Source of the DNA: Chitinophaga oryziterrae
GTDB taxonomy: Bacteria > Bacteroidota > Bacteroidia > Chitinophagales > Chitinophagaceae
Direction: 5' to 3'
Assembly: GCF_009758125.1 (NCBI RefSeq)
Contig: NZ_WRXO01000003.1
Span: 434,001 to 498,000 of the forward strand
DNA length: 64,000 bases
Part shown: in pieces, positions 1-9,758 of the stretch
Numbering within the stretch: position 1 is the stretch's first letter
Layout: each line of letters starts with the position of its first letter
Position numbers and translations under genes: made by a program
The notes under the pieces: generated by a model
Database searches by the model: none
The model's input: the letters and a program-made list of their open reading frames with translations, nothing else
What the model was told of the DNA's origin: nothing

Positions 1-1
1 A

Positions 2-3000
2 GGCAGATTACTGCTGCCGGAAAAACTTTTGATATTCGGAGGGGAGGCGCTGGAGAATACAGTGGTGGATAGCATCCATAATGCGGGTGCAGAATGTACG
101 ATCGTAAATCATTATGGCCCAACAGAGACAACTATCGGAAAACTACTGCATGTGGTGAAGCCGGATGCAGTATATGAATCAGTTGTACCGGTAGGTCGTC
201 CGTTTTCCAATACCAGCGTATATGTGCTGAGCCCTGAAATGCAGTTATGTCCTGCAGGTGTACCAGGTGAATTATACATTGGCGGTGAAGGTGTGGGGAA
301 AGGTTATCTGCATAATGAAACCCTCACTGCCGGACGATTTATTGACAATCCTTTTTCAACAGAAGATCCTTTTAAATTATATCGTACAGGCGACCGTGTT
401 AAATACCTGCCTGATGGAGACATTGTATTCCTGGGTCGTATAGACGATCAGGTAAAGATCCGTGGTTACCGTGTAGAACCCGGAGAAATCAGCCGTGTGA
501 TGGAACAATGTGAACTGGTCGGCCAGGGACTTGTTATTGCGCGGGAAGATAACGGCGGATATAAACGTCTGATCGGTTATGTAATACCCGTAGGTGCTTT
601 TGACCGGGAAGGCATCCTGTCCTATCTGAGGACACAATTGCCGGAATACATGGTCCCGGCTGCATTGGTTGAACTGGAACAATTCCCTTTCCTGGCAAAT
701 GGGAAAGTGGACAAGAAAGCATTGCCCGATCCGGAGAATGTGATCACAACCGGTTATGCAGTACCTGAAACAGCTATTCAGAAAGGATTAGCTGCTATGT
801 GGTCTTCATTACTGGAAGTGGAACAGATAGGATTGCATGATGATTTCTTTGCATTGGGAGGGCATTCATTACTGGCCATCCGTTTAATATCGGCTATCCG
901 CAAGCAACTTAACCTGGAGGTATCTATCGGCGATATCTTTGATTACCCTACTATTGCCACTTTATCGGCCAGACTGGAAACTAATCCGGATGCAGCATTA
1001 CCGGCAGTCATTCGCCGGGAAAGACCTGCACAAATACCATTATCATTCAGTCAGGAGCGGTTATGGTTTATAGACCAGCTGGAGGGCAGCGTACATTATC
1101 ATCTGCCAACAGTATTGAGACTGAAGGGAAAGCTCGACAGGCAGGCATTAGCCCGTGCGGCACAAACGATCGTCAACCGTCATGAAGTATTAAGGACCGT
1201 CATAGAACAGGGCAATGCAGCGTCCTGGCAACGGGTGATGGAACCTGATCAGTGGCAGATGCAGATCTTTGACGAACCCTGTTATAAAACGGATACAGCA
1301 GCGCTGAATGCCTTTGTGGAAGAACTGGTAGCCACACCGTTTAACCTTAGCCGCGATTATATGCTTCGTCTGCAACTGATCGTACTGGGAGAGGAAGAAC
1401 ATGTAGCAGTGGCAACGATGCACCATATCGCGTCTGATGGATGGTCGGCAGGTATTATCGTCCGGGAGCTCGTAGCATTATATGAGGCTTATTCAACAGG
1501 TCGTGAGCCGCAATTGCCGCTACTGGAATTACAATACGCAGATTATGCCATCTGGCAGCGTGAATATTTATCAGGAGCTGTGCTGGATGAACAACTGGGT
1601 TATTGGGAAAATAACCTGGCAGGGGTAACCGCTTTGCAGTTACCGGTAGATTATCCCCGTCTTGCTGTACAAAGTTCACGTGGGGCTGTTACAACGTTCC
1701 ACATCGGCCGTGAATTATCAGAGCAGTTATATACGCTGTCTCAGCAGGAAGGTGTTACACTGTTTATGACATTGCTGGCATCGTTCCAGGTATTGTTATA
1801 CCGTTATAGTGGTCAGGAGGATATTTGTGTGGGCAGTCCGATGGCCGGCAGAACAAGACAGGAACTGGAGGGACTGATAGGCTTCTTTATTAACACGCTT
1901 GCATTACGAAGTGATCTGAGCGATGCCCCTGCATTCACTTCTTTATTGCAGCAGGTAAAACAAACTACCCTGGGCGCTTATGCCCACCAGGAAGTTCCGT
2001 TTGAGAAAATAGTGGATGTAATAGTAAAGAACAGGGACCTTACCAGGAACCCGATCTTCCAGGTGGCGTTAGTATTGCAAAACACGCCCAACGTGCCTGA
2101 TTTCCATCTCGGGGAACTGCGTATGTCCGAAGAAGGTGCAGACCATACAACCGCAAAATTGGACCTGACTGTTATTTTTCAGGAAAGTCCTGAAGGATTA
2201 GCCGCCAGCGTGGAATATTGCACAGATCTGTTTAACGCGGACAGCATTGAGCGTATGATCGCACATTTCAGACAGTTACTGGCATCTATCGTAAAAGCGC
2301 CTGCAACAAAGATCAGCGTATTACCGATGTTAAACGCAGACGAAGAACAGCAGCTGTTGAATGACTTTAACAACACGGCAGTCGCATATCCGGAAGATAA
2401 AACGATCATAGAGCTATTTACGGAACAGGTGACAAAGAGTCCCGATAACATTGCTGTTTTATTTAAAGACAAAGTGCTGGGTTATAAAGAACTGGATGAA
2501 TGGTCAAACAGGTTAGGGCACTATCTGCAAAGCAAAGGCGTAAAAGAGGAGATCATGGTACCTGTTTGTATACCGCGCTCTCTGGAAATGATGGCGGCCA
2601 TATTGGGTATCTTAAAGGCCGGGGGAGCCTATGTGCCACTGGACCCTGCTTATCCTGCAGAAAGGATCGGCTTTATGTTGTCCGAAAGTAACAGTCCGGT
2701 TTTGCTTACGACCAGCGAATATGCAGAACAGTTGCATAAGGAAAGACCTGATATGGAACTGATCTGTATGAATGAAATTACGGAAGTATTGTCCGCACAA
2801 AGTACAAGTCCTGTTCAGAACAATCTTATTGCAGATAACCTTGCATATGTTATTTATACATCCGGATCTACGGGTAAGCCTAAAGGTGTAATGGTAAATC
2901 ATCGCAATGTTACCAGTCTTGTTATGCATCCCAATTATGTATCACTGGATAATACAGATGCCATACTTTCTGCCGGTTCGCTTTCATTTGATGCCACTAC

Positions 3001-4999
3001 ATTTGAATACTGGGGCATGTTACTGAATGGTGGACGACTGGTATTAAGTCCGGAGAACAGTCTGCTGGACACTGACATACTGAAACAGGAATTATACGAT
3101 AAACAAATCAGTGTTTTGTTTATTACCACAGGTTGGTTCAATCAGTTAGTAGATACAGATATAAGCGTGTTTGCAAGATTATCTGCTATACTCACCGGTG
3201 GAGAAAAGATGTCTGAGAAACATGTAGAAAGATTCAGGAATACTTATCCTGATATAAAGATCAGTAACATTTATGGCCCAACAGAAAACACCACTTTCTC
3301 ATTAAGTTATCCTATCAGTAGCAAAGTACTAAATACGAGCACACCTATAGGAAGGCCGTTGAATAATCGTACTGCCTATGTACTGGATGCTGTACAGCAA
3401 TTGGTACCGGTAGGTGTAGTAGGAGAGCTGTATGTTGGTGGAGCAGGTGTTTCCCGTGGTTATCTGAACCGTCCGGAATTAACGGAAGAACGTTTTGTCA
3501 CAAATCCATTCAGCACCGGAGAGAAAATATATAAAACAGGAGATCTGGTCCGCTGGCTGGCAGATGGTTCTATAGAATATTTAAGTCGTGCAGATGACCA
3601 GGTAAAAGTTCGCGGTTTCCGTATAGAATTAGGTGAAATAGAAAGTGTATTACTGCAAAGTGAGCTGGTAAGTCAGACTGTGGTAATCGCTAAAACGGGA
3701 GATAACGGGTATAAGCGTTTAATTGGTTATATCGTGCCTTTAGGTGCGTTTGACCGTGATGGTATCCTGGATTATCTGAAGAACAGGTTACCTGAATATA
3801 TGATACCCTCTCTGTTAATGGAACTGGAAAAATTACCGATCACTACCAATGGTAAGATTGATAAAAAAGCCTTACCTGATCCTGATAGCAGCGACATTTC
3901 CGTGACTGAATATGTAGCGGCACGTACAGCAACGGAACAAAAACTGGCAGATATCTGGAAGGAGTTGCTGGATATGGAACGAATAGGTATACACGATAAT
4001 TTCTTCGAATCAGGTGGTAACTCCCTGCTGGCTATACATCTGATATCAGTAATACGTAAAGGGCTGACTGCAGACATCGCCATCAGCGATATTTTTGATT
4101 ACCCTACGATCGGATCACTGGCAGTAGTACTGGATCAACGTGCACTGGCCGCAGCTGTTTCCCAACATGATAACAGGCACGTCCTGCTACTGAATAAAGG
4201 GCAACAGGAAACGCCCGTTTTCTTTATACCGGGTGGTAATGGTATCTGTGATGGTTATAGTGTATTGGGAGAAGCGGTGCAGGATACCGGTGCGTTATAT
4301 GGATTGCAGATGATGGGTATATTTGAAGGTGAAACCCCACTGGATAACATTCCTGCCATTGCAGCACAAAATATAAAATGGATGAAGCAGATTCAGCCTA
4401 AGGGGCCATATCGTCTTATTGGTCATTCTCTGGGTGGTCAGATCGGATATGAAATGACGCGGCAACTGGAAGAAAATGGAGAGCAGGTAGCAGCTCTTTT
4501 TGTGTTGGATACTCATGTTGCACCTAAACGTACGATCCTTGGTAATGATGAATTATTTGAATCACTGGTAGAAGCATTTGAATTATATAAGATCATTGGT
4601 AAACCTCACCCCGAATGGATGGCCTCATTAAAAGCTGCATTGAGCAAATTACAGCCCAGAGAAATAATACCATTTGTAATGACTTTTGTGAAAGAGCATG
4701 TAAAAGAAGAAAAAGAACATCTGGGATTTGTATTGAGGATGTTTAATATGGCGGCGCACAGTTTTTTTATGGAATATAAGGTGGAAGGGAAGATTAATAC
4801 ATCGCTTACTATTATAAAATCAGCTACCCGCGTAACAGATGACAATGATGCTGCATTGGGATGGGCGACCTTTGCAACAGATGTAAAAACATACACAGCT
4901 CCCGGTGATCATATCTCAATGACCAAAGAAGAAGGAGCTTCTGCAATAGCCCGGTATATGAAGGAACAACTCAACAATCTAAAACCTCATCATCAGTAA
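2..4999 (+). CDS. Non-ribosomal peptide synthetase, C-terminal part (5' end outside window)
   Basis: This is the tail of an assembly-line enzyme that ends in product release; the reading frame is already open at base 2. Domains in order: the second half of an adenylation domain (NHYGPTETT near base 107, YRTGD, NGKVDKKAL), a carrier domain with phosphopantetheine serine in GGHSLLA (about 855-875), a condensation domain with HHIASDG (about 1421), a full adenylation domain (YTSGSTGKPKG about 2858, NIYGPTENT, NGKIDKKAL), a second carrier domain (GGNSLLA about 4015), and a type I thioesterase with GHSLGGQ (about 4422) and a late His in PGDH. I read the binding-pocket positions of the second A domain as D-A-F-I-L-G-I-T-F-K, which resembles Val/Ile-type codes. 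The visible part of the first (I-G-H-I-G) resembles Asp codes. No epimerization domain is visible. Substrates are inference; the NRPS call itself is secure. Confidence 0.97.
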   Translation, partial: GRLLLPEKLLIFGGEALENTVVDSIHNAGAECTIVNHYGPTETTIGKLLHVVKPDAVYESVVPVGRPFSNTSVYVLSPEMQLCPAGVPGELYIGGEGVGKGYLHNETLTAGRFIDNPFSTEDPFKLYRTGDRVKYLPDGDIVFLGRIDDQVKIRGYRVEPGEISRVMEQCELVGQGLVIAREDNGGYKRLIGYVIPVGAFDREGILSYLRTQLPEYMVPAALVELEQFPFLANGKVDKKALPDPENVITTGYAVPETAIQKGLAAMWSSLLEVEQIGLHDDFFALGGHSLLAIRLISAIRKQLNLEVSIGDIFDYPTIATLSARLETNPDAALPAVIRRERPAQIPLSFSQERLWFIDQLEGSVHYHLPTVLRLKGKLDRQALARAAQTIVNRHEVLRTVIEQGNAASWQRVMEPDQWQMQIFDEPCYKTDTAALNAFVEELVATPFNLSRDYMLRLQLIVLGEEEHVAVATMHHIASDGWSAGIIVRELVALYEAYSTGREPQLPLLELQYADYAIWQREYLSGAVLDEQLGYWENNLAGVTALQLPVDYPRLAVQSSRGAVTTFHIGRELSEQLYTLSQQEGVTLFMTLLASFQVLLYRYSGQEDICVGSPMAGRTRQELEGLIGFFINTLALRSDLSDAPAFTSLLQQVKQTTLGAYAHQEVPFEKIVDVIVKNRDLTRNPIFQVALVLQNTPNVPDFHLGELRMSEEGADHTTAKLDLTVIFQESPEGLAASVEYCTDLFNADSIERMIAHFRQLLASIVKAPATKISVLPMLNADEEQQLLNDFNNTAVAYPEDKTIIELFTEQVTKSPDNIAVLFKDKVLGYKELDEWSNRLGHYLQSKGVKEEIMVPVCIPRSLEMMAAILGILKAGGAYVPLDPAYPAERIGFMLSESNSPVLLTTSEYAEQLHKERPDMELICMNEITEVLSAQSTSPVQNNLIADNLAYVIYTSGSTGKPKGVMVNHRNVTSLVMHPNYVSLDNTDAILSAGSLSFDATTFEYWGMLLNGGRLVLSPENSLLDTDILKQELYDKQISVLFITTGWFNQLVDTDISVFARLSAILTGGEKMSEKHVERFRNTYPDIKISNIYGPTENTTFSLSYPISSKVLNTSTPIGRPLNNRTAYVLDAVQQLVPVGVVGELYVGGAGVSRGYLNRPELTEERFVTNPFSTGEKIYKTGDLVRWLADGSIEYLSRADDQVKVRGFRIELGEIESVLLQSELVSQTVVIAKTGDNGYKRLIGYIVPLGAFDRDGILDYLKNRLPEYMIPSLLMELEKLPITTNGKIDKKALPDPDSSDISVTEYVAARTATEQKLADIWKELLDMERIGIHDNFFESGGNSLLAIHLISVIRKGLTADIAISDIFDYPTIGSLAVVLDQRALAAAVSQHDNRHVLLLNKGQQETPVFFIPGGNGICDGYSVLGEAVQDTGALYGLQMMGIFEGETPLDNIPAIAAQNIKWMKQIQPKGPYRLIGHSLGGQIGYEMTRQLEENGEQVAALFVLDTHVAPKRTILGNDELFESLVEAFELYKIIGKPHPEWMASLKAALSKLQPREIIPFVMTFVKEHVKEEKEHLGFVLRMFNMAAHSFFMEYKVEGKINTSLTIIKSATRVTDDNDAALGWATFATDVKTYTAPGDHISMTKEEGASAIARYMKEQLNNLKPHHQ

Positions 5000-5020
5000 C
5001 CCACTTAACAAGTAAACAAA

Positions 5021-5047
5021 AGGACCAGCCACCTGGCTGGTCCTATC
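5021..5047 (+). terminator. Hairpin terminator after the NRPS gene
   Basis: A perfect 10-bp stem (AGGACCAGCC at 5021-5030 with GGCTGGTCCT at 5035-5044) closes a 4-nt loop 21 bases after the NRPS stop. Only a short mixed T tract follows. It separates the NRPS from the protease gene at 5073. Confidence 0.75.
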
Positions 5048-5072
5048 TTTCATCATTATCTAAATTATCCAC

Positions 5073-6623
5073 ATGAGAATCTCTAATTTATTTATGGGCT
5101 GTATGTTGCTTCTGGCCCTGGCATCCTGTAACAGGACAGAAAGTACATTGAATGTTAAATTCCCGCAGGGAAATCCAAAAGATGTGATCCCCAAATCGGA
5201 CATTAATGCATTTGTTCGTGAGCAACTAAACAAGACAGGCCGGTTCGACTGGAAAATGGCCAGTGATAGTATGGCATGGAGTGCGCTGGTACAGGGCGAC
5301 AGCATTCTTTCTGTAGGTTATCAGCCAGCAGGTGTGACAGACCTCAGCAAAACGATTGATAAGATCAATATCAATGATGCAGCCTGGGAAGCCGCAAGGA
5401 AACAGGTACTGAACATTATACTCGAAAATGAAAGACAGAATAATCCTGCTATCACAGAAAAGGATATCGTTACTTATTATCCTAAAAAACTGCCTGTTTT
5501 TGATGTGAAAGCGAGCCATTTTTCTACTGTAAAAGCATTAAGGGCATCCGGACTGGTACGTTATGCGGAGCCGGTTGGATATGGCCGTTATATGCAGACG
5601 CAGGATGTTATTTCCGCAAAAGCTACCGTGACTGCATCTTCGTCATTACTTACTTTTGGATGTGATAGTAACCTTGCTAATACAGCGCTGGTAGCAGGTG
5701 TTGATTACACGAATATCACACCGGGAGCAAAGCAGGCATGGAATTACAGTTATCATAATATACCGCAGGCATGGACACAGTCTACCGGCAGCAATGTAAA
5801 GATCATGCTCATTGATACAGGTGTGAGCCCTGACCAGGATAATCTTGGTAGTTTATTTAATCAGGGCGCTTCTTCCGGCAGAACGATTGAAAAACTGGCT
5901 ACGTTCCCGGGTGGTACGCCAGCTGATGTGTGCGGTCATGGTACAAAAATGGCGGGTGTACTTGCAGCACCGAGAGGTGTTAACGGCAGTAGTGCAGGGA
6001 TCGCTTATAACAGTAGCCTGATTGTTGTACATGCAGCAGAAAACGTAGTGATCCTTTCTCCTGAATCAGTACAGGGAATCGGTGATGCATATGTACTTGG
6101 AGGTGATAATACCAGTGTTAAAATTATCAGCATGAGTATGGGGTCTCTTTTCTCATTCGGTCATGTTACTGACGGTATAAAATATGCATATAACAAAGGC
6201 AAGCTGATGTTTTGTGCCGCTGGTACAACTAATGCTGCTTTCGCCGGATTTCTGGGGGTAGTATATCCTGCTTATATGGCGGAAGTAAATGCCGTAACAG
6301 GAGTAAAGGATAATTTAACTTCGCCTTGCGTAGATTGTCATTCCGGCAGAGAGGTCGCCTTTACAATCGTAATGGAGAAATCGACGACTGGTATTAATCC
6401 GCTCACTACAGCTGCAACTGGTAATGCACCTTCTACCGTAGGGGGATCTTCAGTAGCTACCGCAAGCTGTGCTGCTATAGCAGCACTGGTATGGAGCAAA
6501 TATCCTTCCTACCCAAGAGACAGCATTGTAGCAAGATTACAAAGAGCCGGCAGCAATAGTCAGAATAAAAATGGTCAGCTGGGATGGGGTGTTGTTGATG
6601 CACAAAAGGCTGTAGGTAATTAA
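5073..6623 (+). CDS. Subtilisin-like serine peptidase (S8), lipoprotein
   Basis: A secreted endopeptidase of the subtilase family, probably anchored by a lipid: the N-terminus is a hydrophobic signal ending in LALASC (Cys19). Residues about 20-235 look like a propeptide or linker. The catalytic domain carries Asp248 in LIDTG, His289 in CGHGTKMAG and Ser460 in GGSSVATAS, giving the D-H-S triad in the correct order and spacing. The oxyanion region reads CAAGTTN, so the Asn that normally follows AAG directly is displaced by two residues. At 516 aa the length is normal for a pro-subtilase without extra domains. It starts 73 bp after the NRPS gene but behind a terminator, so joint transcription is unlikely. 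Substrate unknown. Confidence 0.92.
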   Translation: MRISNLFMGCMLLLALASCNRTESTLNVKFPQGNPKDVIPKSDINAFVREQLNKTGRFDWKMASDSMAWSALVQGDSILSVGYQPAGVTDLSKTIDKININDAAWEAARKQVLNIILENERQNNPAITEKDIVTYYPKKLPVFDVKASHFSTVKALRASGLVRYAEPVGYGRYMQTQDVISAKATVTASSSLLTFGCDSNLANTALVAGVDYTNITPGAKQAWNYSYHNIPQAWTQSTGSNVKIMLIDTGVSPDQDNLGSLFNQGASSGRTIEKLATFPGGTPADVCGHGTKMAGVLAAPRGVNGSSAGIAYNSSLIVVHAAENVVILSPESVQGIGDAYVLGGDNTSVKIISMSMGSLFSFGHVTDGIKYAYNKGKLMFCAAGTTNAAFAGFLGVVYPAYMAEVNAVTGVKDNLTSPCVDCHSGREVAFTIVMEKSTTGINPLTTAATGNAPSTVGGSSVATASCAAIAALVWSKYPSYPRDSIVARLQRAGSNSQNKNGQLGWGVVDAQKAVGN

Positions 6624-6660
6624 TTGCAGTTAATATCACTGGTTCGATGAGGCAATTTAA

Positions 6661-6838
6661 GCTCCGTTGGAAGCCCCGTGTTTGTCGCAAACGTAATAAA
6701 CAAAACACAGACTCCGTTGGAGTCCCTTTATTCGCGATTTAGGAGACTCCGAAGAGGATATAGGTATGTGCTACAAACACGGGGCTCCTAACGGAGCCTA
6801 TTGTGTTTGCTGGAAACACGGAGTTCGGACGGGAGTCT
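6661..6838. repeat. Cluster of short palindromes (CTCCGTTGGAG type)
   Basis: About 180 bp hold at least four units built on CTCC and GGAG half-sites: 6661-6674 (imperfect), 6710-6724 (GACTCC-GTT-GGAGTC, perfect), 6745-6750 (half-unit) and 6783-6798 (GGCTCC-TAAC-GGAGCC, perfect), with a decayed unit at 6821-6837. The segment 6660-6690 is also an imperfect inverted copy of 6768-6799. GTTTG-containing spacers recur between units. The pattern resembles a REP-like intergenic element. No coding capacity is evident, and this fills most of the gap between 6623 and 7056. Confidence 0.75.
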
Positions 6839-7055
6839 ATTGCGTTTGCTACGGGCCTTTTTTGTCTATAATAGTTTTTGTGTAAAAGTTATTATTTATT
6901 CACATTTTATATTGGAAATGCTGAAAATCCATTTAGGATAGTATTTTTGAACATTCACGTTAATTCGAAGCTCCGTTTTCTGTCACATCTATGTATTGCA
7001 TCTCGGTTGTTAACCCGGGATGTCTGTAGCCCATTTGTTAATTACGATCTATCAT

Positions 7056-8741
7056 ATGAAAGCGTCTGTTTTATTATTATGGTTATTAGTAACCGGATTA
7101 TCCTGTTTTGCTTATAAATACGGGGAACATAAGGCTATAGGTGATGAGGCTTATACCCGGTTTTGCATGGAGCATACTGTTATTAATAAGATTTTTTCGA
7201 TGGAATGGTTGTCGAATGCAACCCTTACTACCACTTACGGAGATCTGAATGCACTGAGTGGCGACCACGTGAGTAATCCTCTGGTGCTTGAAGAAGAATT
7301 ATTGAACCCGACATCCATTGCAAGAAGGGTGATGGCCGTAAATGGGCAATATATAGCCCTTGGATTTACGGCAGCACCCGATACTAAACTTTCTGCGATT
7401 GATTTCAATTATGTTACGGATGCCATGCTAAACCTTTCTCATTTCTACCTGTATGGGAAAACGTTCGAAGACCATTTGAAAGCCTTTAATGCTGCGCTGC
7501 TGAAGAGATACATGATACCGGGAAATGTGACAGGGATTTTCGAGAAGCTGAATAAAACAAATGCCATCAATATGTATGTTTCCCTGCATGCAATTGCATT
7601 GGACCTGGCCGGTGAGGCCGGCAAACTATCAGGGTCTGATGATCAAAAGGAAAAGAAGCTGTTGCAATATGCACTGTTGTTTAATGGGTTCGCAGACCAC
7701 TTCCTGGAAGATGCATTTGCTGGCGGACATCTCGTCGTAAATCGTACGGTAGCTGCTTCTATCACAAACAATAAATCACTCCATGATTTTTATTGTTTGC
7801 ATGGAACAACCGTTGTAAACCGTAAGTCTGAAGTATGGAAGGCTTATGGTGACGGGTCTTTTAACAACACACATACCGCCTGGAAAAATGCGGCTGTGCT
7901 CACTGATATAAATTACAGCCGCTTTACACCGGAGGCTGAACGAATCATCAGTGCTGTGCGTCAATCATTGGATGAATTGTATGATGAATATGAATCATCG
8001 AATAAAAATGTAACCGGTCAGTCTTTTTTATACCGTATACCAGCACAGCATAATGAGCAGGTGAGATTCTTTATGCAACGGTTTAATGCGTTAGAATCTA
8101 TCCCTATTCCTTATAACTCGAACCTGAAAACGCTTTTCGCATTTGAACCAACGACGGAAATGAAAAAAGCGAGTCAGTTACTGCCTTACCGTAATTTTAT
8201 CAAGAGCCGTATCGGTAACTCACTGGTGATCAGTCTTGACCAGCGGACTTTCGACCAGTACTATTTCCAGGGGATAGCGTTTCGCGTGAATGCAGGAAGG
8301 ATTGGGGGTAGCTATCATGTTAACAGGAGAGGAGGCAAAAGAGGTACAATGGACCATTGGCATGGATACACGCTTAGTTTCATTCACGGGAGCTCTGGTG
8401 TTTATATAGACAATAAGACAATAAGCTCTTTCCGTAATACGCAGGTCCGGGCGGGCATCCGCAGCAATCTCGACCTCTGGGTCTCGGATAGTCGTTTTCT
8501 CGGTCTCTATAGTTATTCAGAAGCTGGATTTCAATTCGGGAGAGATAAAAGATTTGTTGTGGTACCCTCACTGGGATTACAATTGGGCTCATTGTTTAAT
8601 ATAAATTATTATAACATGCCGGTGTGGTTGCGATTACCTGCACAGTTTTTCCTTCCGCTTAAACTTCGGGTAGGTACTGTGATAAGTAATGGTTATGCGC
8701 CGGGGTGGTTCTCTGCTATAGACCTCGACTTTGTATTTTAA
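7056..8741 (+). CDS. Lipoprotein with zinc phospholipase C/nuclease-like N-terminal half
   Basis: I do not recognise a named gene. The ATG at 7056 gives a clean signal with a lipobox (TGLSC, Cys17), so I prefer it over an upstream in-frame codon at 7020. The helical N-terminal half carries spaced His/Asp residues (HKAIGDEA about 25-32; GDH 69-71; ADHFLEDAFAGGH 213-225) in the order seen in zinc-dependent phospholipase C and S1/P1-type nucleases, where such residues bind three zinc ions. The C-terminal third is rich in alternating aromatic/Gly strands and ends in aspartate/aromatic residues and a terminal Phe, like an outer-membrane barrel segment. The enzyme assignment is inference from the motif pattern only; the gene itself is clear. 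It stands alone between the palindrome cluster and aquaporin. Confidence 0.8.
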   Translation: MKASVLLLWLLVTGLSCFAYKYGEHKAIGDEAYTRFCMEHTVINKIFSMEWLSNATLTTTYGDLNALSGDHVSNPLVLEEELLNPTSIARRVMAVNGQYIALGFTAAPDTKLSAIDFNYVTDAMLNLSHFYLYGKTFEDHLKAFNAALLKRYMIPGNVTGIFEKLNKTNAINMYVSLHAIALDLAGEAGKLSGSDDQKEKKLLQYALLFNGFADHFLEDAFAGGHLVVNRTVAASITNNKSLHDFYCLHGTTVVNRKSEVWKAYGDGSFNNTHTAWKNAAVLTDINYSRFTPEAERIISAVRQSLDELYDEYESSNKNVTGQSFLYRIPAQHNEQVRFFMQRFNALESIPIPYNSNLKTLFAFEPTTEMKKASQLLPYRNFIKSRIGNSLVISLDQRTFDQYYFQGIAFRVNAGRIGGSYHVNRRGGKRGTMDHWHGYTLSFIHGSSGVYIDNKTISSFRNTQVRAGIRSNLDLWVSDSRFLGLYSYSEAGFQFGRDKRFVVVPSLGLQLGSLFNINYYNMPVWLRLPAQFFLPLKLRVGTVISNGYAPGWFSAIDLDFVF

Positions 8742-8831
8742 AAGTGCGCTATTTTTTATAGATACATTCTAAAAGAACAAAAAACGAACTAAATTGTTAG
8801 GAATTGAGCTAAACCTTAAATTCAAAACAAT

Positions 8832-9542
8832 ATGAAAAAGTTATTTGCAGAGTTTTTCGGAACTTTCTGGTTAGTATTTGGAGGATGTGGCAGTGCGGTA
8901 TTTGCCGCCGGAGTTCCTAATATTGGGATCGGTCTTTTGGGGGTGGCATTAGCCTTCGGTCTCACAGTGCTTACGATGGCTTATGCTGTCGGTCATATTT
9001 CCGGTGGGCATTTTAATCCGGCAGTATCTTTCGGGCTAATGGTCGGTGGGCGCTTTCCTGCAAAAGATCTGATACCTTATATCATTGCCCAGGTATTAGG
9101 TGCAACAGCTGCTGCCGGTATACTTTATCTCATTTTGAACGGAGCCGGAGCTTTTAGCAGGGAAGGAGTAGGTGCATTCGCTACTAACTTTTATGACAGC
9201 CCCGGATATAATAACAGAAGTTATAGTTTAATGGCTGCCTTTCTTACAGAAATGACGCTGACAGCATTCTTCCTTATCGTTATTATGGGTGCTACAGACA
9301 AGTTTGCTAATGGAAAATTTGCGGGAATTGCAATCGGATTGGCTCTTACACTTATACATCTGATTAGCATTCCAATTACTAATACCTCCGTTAATCCTGC
9401 CCGATCTACCTCTCAGGCTTTATTCGTAGGAGGAATGGCCTTAAAGCAGTTATGGTTATTCTGGGTTGCACCCATCGCAGGTAGTATTATCGGTGGGTTC
9501 ATATACAGAACCCTTTTGCAGAAACAAGATAATGAGGGTTGA
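8832..9542 (+). CDS. aqpZ: Aquaporin Z
   Basis: A water channel of the inner membrane (MIP family), 236 aa, the usual AqpZ length. Both signature loops are present: NPA at 62-64 within [11 protein letters not shown] and NPA at 188-190 within NTSVNPARS. His176 and Arg191 fit the aromatic/Arg selectivity filter of water-specific channels rather than glycerol facilitators. Six hydrophobic helices can be followed in the translation. It stands alone; the next gene (pectate lyase) converges on it. Confidence 0.96.
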   Translation: MKKLFAEFFGTFWLVFGGCGSAVFAAGVPNIGIGLLGVALAFGLTVLTMAYAVGHISGGHFNPAVSFGLMVGGRFPAKDLIPYIIAQVLGATAAAGILYLILNGAGAFSREGVGAFATNFYDSPGYNNRSYSLMAAFLTEMTLTAFFLIVIMGATDKFANGKFAGIAIGLALTLIHLISIPITNTSVNPARSTSQALFVGGMALKQLWLFWVAPIAGSIIGGFIYRTLLQKQDNEG

Positions 9543-9640
9543 CCCAGGTATCTCAGTTTCATACTACATTTGATTTCCACCAGATATTCTGTTGTCAAAA
9601 ATGAGTTGAATAAGTCATTCCAATTTTTTTATAAAAAAGC

Positions 9641-9668
9641 AGGGAGATATCATTGATGGTATCTCCCT
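9641..9668 (-). terminator. Hairpin terminator of the pectate lyase gene
   Basis: AGGGAGATATCAT pairs with ATGGTATCTCCCT around a very short loop. On the minus strand it is followed by a run of six T (the A-run at 9632-9638 on the plus strand), so it mainly serves the pectate lyase gene ending at 9759. It may also stop aquaporin transcripts. Confidence 0.75.
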
Positions 9669-9758
9669 GTGTTTAAGACGTTCTTTGTTCAACTTTTGCT
9701 TATTACCCGACTTCAGTTAAAGCCCTGTTATGATTGTCAAAGTATCTAACAAAAGGAA

